This document shows, in pieces, positions 58,908 to 64,000 of a stretch of 64,000 bases of DNA. The notes beneath the pieces are model-generated. The model saw only the letters and a list, made by a program, of their open reading frames with translations. It did not search any database and was not told the origin of the DNA. Source of the stretch: an uncultured Selenomonadaceae bacterium (lineage in GTDB: Bacteria > Bacillota > Negativicutes > Selenomonadales > Selenomonadaceae). Location: assembly GCA_905234195.1 (NCBI GenBank), contig CAJOFR010000001.1, positions 35,057 through 99,056 on the forward strand, in the 5' to 3' direction. Numbering within the stretch: position 1 is the first letter of the stretch; every line of letters begins with the position of its first letter. The position numbers and the translations under genes were made by a program.

Positions 58908-59646
58908 AAATCAGAATTAACGCGCCAAAAAATAAGACTATGCTGAAACTCCGCAAACCGCTCTGAACAGAGCGATTGTACTTGCCAAATAATCTTCCAA
59001 TTAGTGGACGCATTAAATGCGTAATCAGCGACACCGATAAAAAAAATAAAGGTTTGTCAAAAGTCGTAATGCTGTAGATTAACATTAATGTTGAAATAGT
59101 ACTTCCGGCGACTTCTGCACGAGTTAATTTTCTGTAAATATCATCATTAGAATTTTGAATGGAATTTTTAGGAGATTCTTGATTCTCTTCCTCTTGCGCC
59201 TCTTCCCATTTTTTCATAGCTTTGCTGTGATATACCGAGCTGTGCAGATTGTCTTTCTCAGATTTCGTTTTTTTTCTCTTTATAATCGTTGGCAAAGGAG
59301 GTTCGTCGAAAAATTCATCATCTGCCTCCGAAAAGATTTTTTCTTCAAATTTATCTTCAATTTTTTCTATTGAAGGTTCTTCCTGCTGTTTTGTTGGATC
59401 GGTTTTCAAAAGAGCAGGATTTTTTTCTTTTGAATTAGATTCGAGATTTTTCTGTATCAAAACTTCGGAAGGTTCCTTTTCGGGAATAAGTTCATCTTCA
59501 AATTCCTCTAAGAAAAGTTCGCCTTGATATTCGTCATTCTTTTTTGTATTTACAGTTTTATCGAAAATTTTCCTAGACGATAATTCTTTATTCAAAGCTT
59601 CGGTAAATTCATTTTTCTTTGGAGATTTTTCTTTGATGTTTTCCAT
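58900..59646 (-). CDS. Hypothetical protein: charged Glu/Lys-rich N-terminus, C-terminal TM segments
   Basis: 248 aa; LTRAEVAGSTISTLMLIYSITTFDKPLFFLSVSLITHLMRPL and SFSIVLFFGALILIFI. Confidence 0.65.
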   Translation of the reverse strand: MENIKEKSPKKNEFTEALNKELSSRKIFDKTVNTKKNDEYQGELFLEEFEDELIPEKEPSEVLIQKNLESNSKEKNPALLKTDPTKQQEEPSIEKIEDKFEEKIFSEADDEFFDEPPLPTIIKRKKTKSEKDNLHSSVYHSKAMKKWEEAQEEENQESPKNSIQNSNDDIYRKLTRAEVAGSTISTLMLIYSITTFDKPLFFLSVSLITHLMRPLIGRLFGKYNRSVQSGLRSFSIVLFFGALILIFI

Positions 59647-59660
59647 TTAAAAATTCTTCC

Positions 59661-60308
59661 TTACATGACACTCTGCACGATTTCGATAAATTCCGGCAGT
59701 AATGGATAGAAATTATCACCTGGACAAGATGTGTCGTTGAGATCCCTGTGACCAAAAATTGTCGTCGATTTCGGTGCAAATCCATACTCCTTACAAAGAG
59801 CAGCAACAAGTTGTTCTGTAGACAAAATTTGTTTTTTTGTTACGTTACCAATGGAAAAATTTCCCGTCATGCAAATTCCGATAGTAAATTCATTATTGCT
59901 GAGAGAATGCGCTCCAACAAGATGTTGAGGTCGTCCGCGTTCAATAGATCCATTTTTGTGAACAACAAAGTGGTACCCTATGCCAGACCACCCATTTTTT
60001 AAGTGCATTTCATGAATTTCTGCCGCGCTCGACTCACGATCTTCTTTTAATCCAGAATGGTGAATAATGATAGCACCAGTGTGAGTGCGGACATCCATTT
60101 CTCCAGTGAAGTTTAATTTGGTCTCTTTTATTTTTATTTTGTTAAGAGGTTTAAATTTTGATATAGCAGGAATTTTGAAATCATTTTTCTTGTGGCTTGC
60201 TTCACCATCACCTGGGAACAGATCAAATACGGTTACTGCCGCTATAAATTTCGCTATATCCTTTATAAAATTTCTTCTTGTTAAATTTTTTTCAAATAAA
60301 TTTTTCAT
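59661..60308 (-). CDS. N-acetylmuramoyl-L-alanine amidase (Amidase_2/PGRP fold), probable Tat substrate
   Basis: LTRRNFIKDIAKFIAAVTVF signal; AIIIHHSGL; GWSGIGYHFVVHKNGSIERGRP; IFGHRDLNDTSCPGDNFY. Confidence 0.93.
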   Translation of the reverse strand: MKNLFEKNLTRRNFIKDIAKFIAAVTVFDLFPGDGEASHKKNDFKIPAISKFKPLNKIKIKETKLNFTGEMDVRTHTGAIIIHHSGLKEDRESSAAEIHEMHLKNGWSGIGYHFVVHKNGSIERGRPQHLVGAHSLSNNEFTIGICMTGNFSIGNVTKKQILSTEQLVAALCKEYGFAPKSTTIFGHRDLNDTSCPGDNFYPLLPEFIEIVQSVM

Positions 60309-60438
60309 AACCTGCCTCCTAGATTTATTATAGCAGACCTCTAGGAAAAAATCACTTCGTTTAAATAATTTACTTTAAAAAATTAAAAAAAACTGCTATA
60401 ATCAATCTAAAATTACTGCTGGAAGGTGGATCTATAAG

Positions 60439-60987
60439 ATGCAAGGGGTTGTACTTTCTTACAAAGGCAAAACGCCACAAATTGCAGACGGAGTTTTTTT
60501 AGCACCAACTTCTTCGGTTGTTGGAGATGTAAGGATTGCTACGGGGTCGAGTATTTGGTTTGGGACAACGGTTCGCGGAGATTTTCAACCGGTGACGATA
60601 GGCGCGTTTACGAATATCCAAGATAATACCACCGTTCACGTTATGGGCGACGCGCCGACTGTCATTGGGAATTACGTTACGATCGGACACAACGCGATAA
60701 TTCATTGCAGTAAAATCGGCAACAACTGTTTGATCGGGATGGGTTCTATAATTTTAGGTTATTCAGAGATTGGCGATAATTGTATAATTGGAGCAGGTAC
60801 ACTTTTAACACAATATAAAAAAATTCCAAACAATTCACTCGTTTTTGGAAATCCTGCCAAAATCATGCGTGCAATTCGAGAAGATGAACTTGAGGCTCTC
60901 CGCGCTTCTGCAATGCATTATCATTCTTGCGCTAACGAGTATGTGCAATATTTGAATAAGAGAACTTTTATTGAGGAGCATGACTGA
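60439..60987 (+). CDS. Gamma carbonic anhydrase-like hexapeptide-repeat protein
   Basis: SSIWFGTTVRGDFQPVTIGAFTNIQDNTTVHV; TIGHNAIIHCSKIGNNCLIGMGSII. Confidence 0.95.
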   Translation: MQGVVLSYKGKTPQIADGVFLAPTSSVVGDVRIATGSSIWFGTTVRGDFQPVTIGAFTNIQDNTTVHVMGDAPTVIGNYVTIGHNAIIHCSKIGNNCLIGMGSIILGYSEIGDNCIIGAGTLLTQYKKIPNNSLVFGNPAKIMRAIREDELEALRASAMHYHSCANEYVQYLNKRTFIEEHD

Positions 60988-60999
60988 TAAAAATAAAAG

Positions 61000-61028
61000 T
61001 TGACAAAGATTTTCTTACGTGATAACAT
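61000..61028 (+). promoter_or_regulatory. Candidate promoter of tRNA-Gln
   Basis: TTGACA-17 nt-TAACAT. Confidence 0.6.
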
Positions 61029-61053
61029 TAGCACTGTTGATGGAAGTCAACAC

Positions 61054-61129
61054 AGGGGTATCGCCAAGTTGGTAAGGCACCAGACTCTGAATCTGGCATG
61101 CGTTGGTTCGAGTCCAGCTACCCCTGCCA
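61054..61129 (+). tRNA. tRNA-Gln(CTG), CCA encoded
   Basis: Acceptor AGGGGTA/TACCCCT, anticodon loop CTCTGAA, T-arm GTTGGTTCGAGTCCAGC, ends GCCA. Confidence 0.95.
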
Positions 61130-61159
61130 TCTTAGATTACCGATCACCGAAAAATAGAA

Positions 61160-61191
61160 GCCGACAGTCCTGAGATTGTCGGCGATTTTTG
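61160..61191 (+). terminator. Terminator after tRNA-Gln
   Basis: GCCGACA...TGTCGGC-GA-TTTTT hairpin. Confidence 0.8.
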
Positions 61192-61211
61192 TATCAAAGG
61201 AGGTTTTTTGG

Positions 61212-62198
61212 CTGACACTGAACACAATCTTGACTGAAGCTGTGAAGGTCGGGGCGTCCGATATTCATTTGACTGTCGGACAAAGAACTTTTTTCCGCGT
61301 ATCAGGCGAATTTTTGAAATTTGGCGAATTGCTGACCAAAGAGGAAGTTGAAAAATTTTTAGTCGAATTGGTGCCACCGCGATTGGTGGACGAGTTAAAA
61401 AATAACTTATCGGTAGATTTTTCTTACGTAGAAAAAAATATTCAACGCAGATTTAGAGTGAACGTTTATTATCAGAGAAATTTGCCGGCAGTCGCATTCA
61501 GGTTAATTTCAAATAAAATTCCAACACTTGAAGAAATCGGAGCACCTTCCGCTTTGAAAAAGTTTCTAAATTCGGCGCAGGGATTAATTTTGGTGACAGG
61601 GAGAACAGGTTCAGGGAAATCCACGACACTTGCCTCATTTTTACAACAACTTTGTAATGTAAGGTTATGTCATTTGCTTACTCTTGAGGATCCAATAGAA
61701 TTTGAGTACGACGCGCCAAACTCTTTCATAAGTCAACGAGAACTCGGACAAGATTTTTTGAAATTTGCGGACGCGGTACGCACGGCGTTGCGCGAAATGC
61801 CGGACGTTCTGCTGATAGGCGAAATTCGTGACGCGGAAACAATGCACGCGGCGTTGGAAGCTTCAGCGGCGGGAATTTTGGTTTTAGCCACGCTCCACAC
61901 AAAATCGGCGGCTGAGACGGCAATGCGCGTTGAAACAATGTTCCCGCTGGTACAGCGCGATTCTATCCGCGATTTATTTGCTGACGAATTCAGCGCAATA
62001 ATCTCTCAACAACTTTTGAGCACTTCGGACGGAGGACGAGTTTGTGCGGCAGAAGTTTTATTGGCAAATCCGGCGACTCGTTCGCTAATTCGGCAGGGAA
62101 AATACGTACAACTTCCAACAGTAATGATGAGTCACCAGTCGCAAGGTATGCAGACAATGGAAGGGGCTGTAAAAATTTTGAGGAGTAAGCTTTTATGA
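61212..62198 (+). CDS. pilT: Type IV pilus retraction ATPase PilT-like
   Basis: LTEAVKVGASDIHLTVGQ; GRTGSGKSTTLASF; LIGEIRDAETMHAALEASAAGILVLATLHT; likely CTG start (ORF open from 61176). Confidence 0.9.
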   Translation: MTLNTILTEAVKVGASDIHLTVGQRTFFRVSGEFLKFGELLTKEEVEKFLVELVPPRLVDELKNNLSVDFSYVEKNIQRRFRVNVYYQRNLPAVAFRLISNKIPTLEEIGAPSALKKFLNSAQGLILVTGRTGSGKSTTLASFLQQLCNVRLCHLLTLEDPIEFEYDAPNSFISQRELGQDFLKFADAVRTALREMPDVLLIGEIRDAETMHAALEASAAGILVLATLHTKSAAETAMRVETMFPLVQRDSIRDLFADEFSAIISQQLLSTSDGGRVCAAEVLLANPATRSLIRQGKYVQLPTVMMSHQSQGMQTMEGAVKILRSKLL

Positions 62199-63397
62199 TA
62201 AAATTTAAGTACAGAGGTTACGATGCCGAATCTGTCGCGCAGGTCGGCACGCTGGAAGCTGAAGATTATGCTGACGCCTACGCTGCGCTCCAGTATCAGG
62301 GTATAGTTGTTATCAGCCTTGCTCCCGCTAAAACGGACTATCTGAAGTTATTTTTGGATTACGTGCTGAAACTTAAACTAGGGCGTCGATGGTGCTCGGT
62401 GTTTTTTAGGGAATTAAGTGTGATGTTGAGAGTAATGACGCTCCATGAATCACTTCAAACTTTGACAAAAGCGGCCGAAGGTCATGTTTCAGAAAAAATG
62501 TTGCAAGAACTCGTCAAGTCGGTCGAATACGGAGAGAGGTTCAGCTATGCGTTGCGGAAATACGCGGTTATTTTCGACGGCGACATAATTCAATCGATAG
62601 AAGTTGGCGAACAAAGCGGAAAAATGCAGGAAATAACATTAAAAATTGCGAATCAGCTTGAAAGAAACTACACAACCGGACGAAAAGTTCAAGGTGCTAT
62701 GCGTTATCCGATGTTTGTATTTTTGGCGGCAATAATTGCGGCAGTGGTTATGATTAATGTGACTTTGCCTGTCTTTGAGTCATTTTATTCGGAAAACGGT
62801 GGAAAACTTCCATTAATAACTTTAAGCTTACTTAGCGGCGGAAGATTCTTAAATGAATATTTATTTCTGATTTTTATCTTTGCTTTAGTCGGAGCAGTTT
62901 CTCTGGTGGTAGCTTACCACGAAGTTGAGCACATAAGATACTCTATTGACAAATTAAAACTAGAAATGAAAATTTTACGTGAAATAGAGTTGAGGAATTT
63001 TTTCAGCCGTCTGGGATTTTTGCTTGAAAGCGGTGTAACTCTGAATGAATCGTTAAAATTAATCGTTGATTCAAGTAAAAATTCTCATATGTGTTATTTA
63101 TTAAATAAAATTCAAGTTTCGATAGAGCAAGGAGATAGATTTAGCGACACCCTAAAACGAGTATTTAAAGATTTTCCATCGCTATATCTTGGATTAATCG
63201 TAACAGGAGAATCAAGCGGAAATTTTGTGGAGATGTTACGGCAATGCGAATCAATAGCAGATTTTGAAATTGATGAAGTTTTGAAAGAATTACCAACAAA
63301 AGCTGAAATCTATGGCACGTTAGCGGCTGGAATAATCGTCGGCGCGTTGGTGTTTGCAATGGTGTTGCCAATTTTGAGCATGACAGATCTATTTTAG
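62195..63397 (+). CDS. Type II secretion/type IV pilus inner-membrane protein (GspF/PilC family)
   Basis: FFRELSVMLRVMTLHESLQTLTK; FFSRLGFLLESGVTLNESLKLI; overlaps pilT by 4 bp. Confidence 0.92.
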   Translation: MIKFKYRGYDAESVAQVGTLEAEDYADAYAALQYQGIVVISLAPAKTDYLKLFLDYVLKLKLGRRWCSVFFRELSVMLRVMTLHESLQTLTKAAEGHVSEKMLQELVKSVEYGERFSYALRKYAVIFDGDIIQSIEVGEQSGKMQEITLKIANQLERNYTTGRKVQGAMRYPMFVFLAAIIAAVVMINVTLPVFESFYSENGGKLPLITLSLLSGGRFLNEYLFLIFIFALVGAVSLVVAYHEVEHIRYSIDKLKLEMKILREIELRNFFSRLGFLLESGVTLNESLKLIVDSSKNSHMCYLLNKIQVSIEQGDRFSDTLKRVFKDFPSLYLGLIVTGESSGNFVEMLRQCESIADFEIDEVLKELPTKAEIYGTLAAGIIVGALVFAMVLPILSMTDLF

Positions 63398-63405
63398 GTA
63401 AAAAA

Positions 63406-64000
63406 ATGATTCATTTGAAAAATGTAACGAAAATTTATAAGGATAATGGTGTTGTCGCGCTGGAGGACATAACGATCGACATTGGCGAAGGTGAGTTTGT
63501 TTTTATCGTCGGGACGAGTGGTTCCGGAAAATCGACGCTCATTAAACTCTTGATTCATGAAGAAACTGCGACAGCTGGTGAGATTTTTGTTGATAATCGA
63601 GATGTGATTAAAATGAAAAGGACAGAAATCCCGTATCTTCGCAGATCTTTGGGTATGATTTTTCAAGATTATCGCCTTCTTGAAGATAGGACGGTTTATG
63701 AAAATGTTGCGTTTGCAATGCAAGTTATCGAGGCTCCTCAGCAGATTATTCGCCGAAGTGTTGATAACGTGCTGGAAATCGTCGGTTTGGGCGAAAAGAA
63801 AAATCATTTTCCGTCTCAACTTTCTGGGGGTGAGCGACAACGCGTCGCAATCGCGCGGGCTATAGTCAACGCACCAAAACTTGTTGTTGCTGACGAGCCA
63901 ACGGGCAATCTCGATCCCGACACGAGTCGTGATATTATGGATATTTTCAAGCGGATAAATGATGCCGGCACGACGATTGTTATGGCGACACACGACAAGC
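63406..64000 (+). CDS. ftsE: Cell division ATP-binding protein FtsE (3' end outside window)
   Basis: [26 protein letters not shown]...[14 protein letters not shown]...[36 protein letters not shown]; open to right edge, so absent from the ORF track. Confidence 0.95.
   Translation, partial: MIHLKNVTKIYKDNGVVALEDITIDIGEGEFVFIVGTSGSGKSTLIKLLIHEETATAGEIFVDNRDVIKMKRTEIPYLRRSLGMIFQDYRLLEDRTVYENVAFAMQVIEAPQQIIRRSVDNVLEIVGLGEKKNHFPSQLSGGERQRVAIARAIVNAPKLVVADEPTGNLDPDTSRDIMDIFKRINDAGTTIVMATHDK

Noticed and set aside
63394-63993. 199-aa minus-strand ORF
   Set aside because: Antisense to ftsE, which is a clear ABC ATPase running off the right edge of the window.
1-64000. CRISPR arrays, insertion sequences, integrons
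   Set aside because: No regularly spaced direct repeats, transposase or integrase motifs were recognised on either strand.

Overview
64 kb window of a low-GC chromosome, most likely a diderm Firmicute (Negativicutes/Selenomonadales-like). It carries Firmicute-type genes together with a complete-looking outer-membrane set: MlaEFD, TolC, TamB, an Omp85 protein and an LpxL-like acyltransferase. Content is mostly core genome: uvrB (3' end), gyrA, a membrane NiFe hydrogenase, muropeptide recycling (mupG/murQ), map, PPi-type pfk, purF, mnmG, mnmE, a mannose-family PTS, and a ~17 kb co-directional envelope cluster mreBCD-mrdA-minCDE-mlaEFD-tolC-tamB-omp85. After that come rodA, a fused B12-radical-SAM protein, pilT/pilC and ftsE (3' truncated). 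There are two tRNAs, Arg(CCG) and Gln(CTG). The most interesting signals are: (1) a fliB-like flagellin lysine N-methylase gene with a 9-G homopolymer, where a +1 or -1 slip gives an immediate stop, so it is a candidate phase-variable locus; the same reading frame is also split further on by one in-frame TAA. (2) A 16-bp near-perfect parS (ParB) site inside a 13-bp inverted repeat. (3) A long MlaD with a repeat stalk and a C-terminal beta-barrel-like domain. No CRISPR array or complete mobile element was seen. All calls come from reading the sequence; no database search was run.
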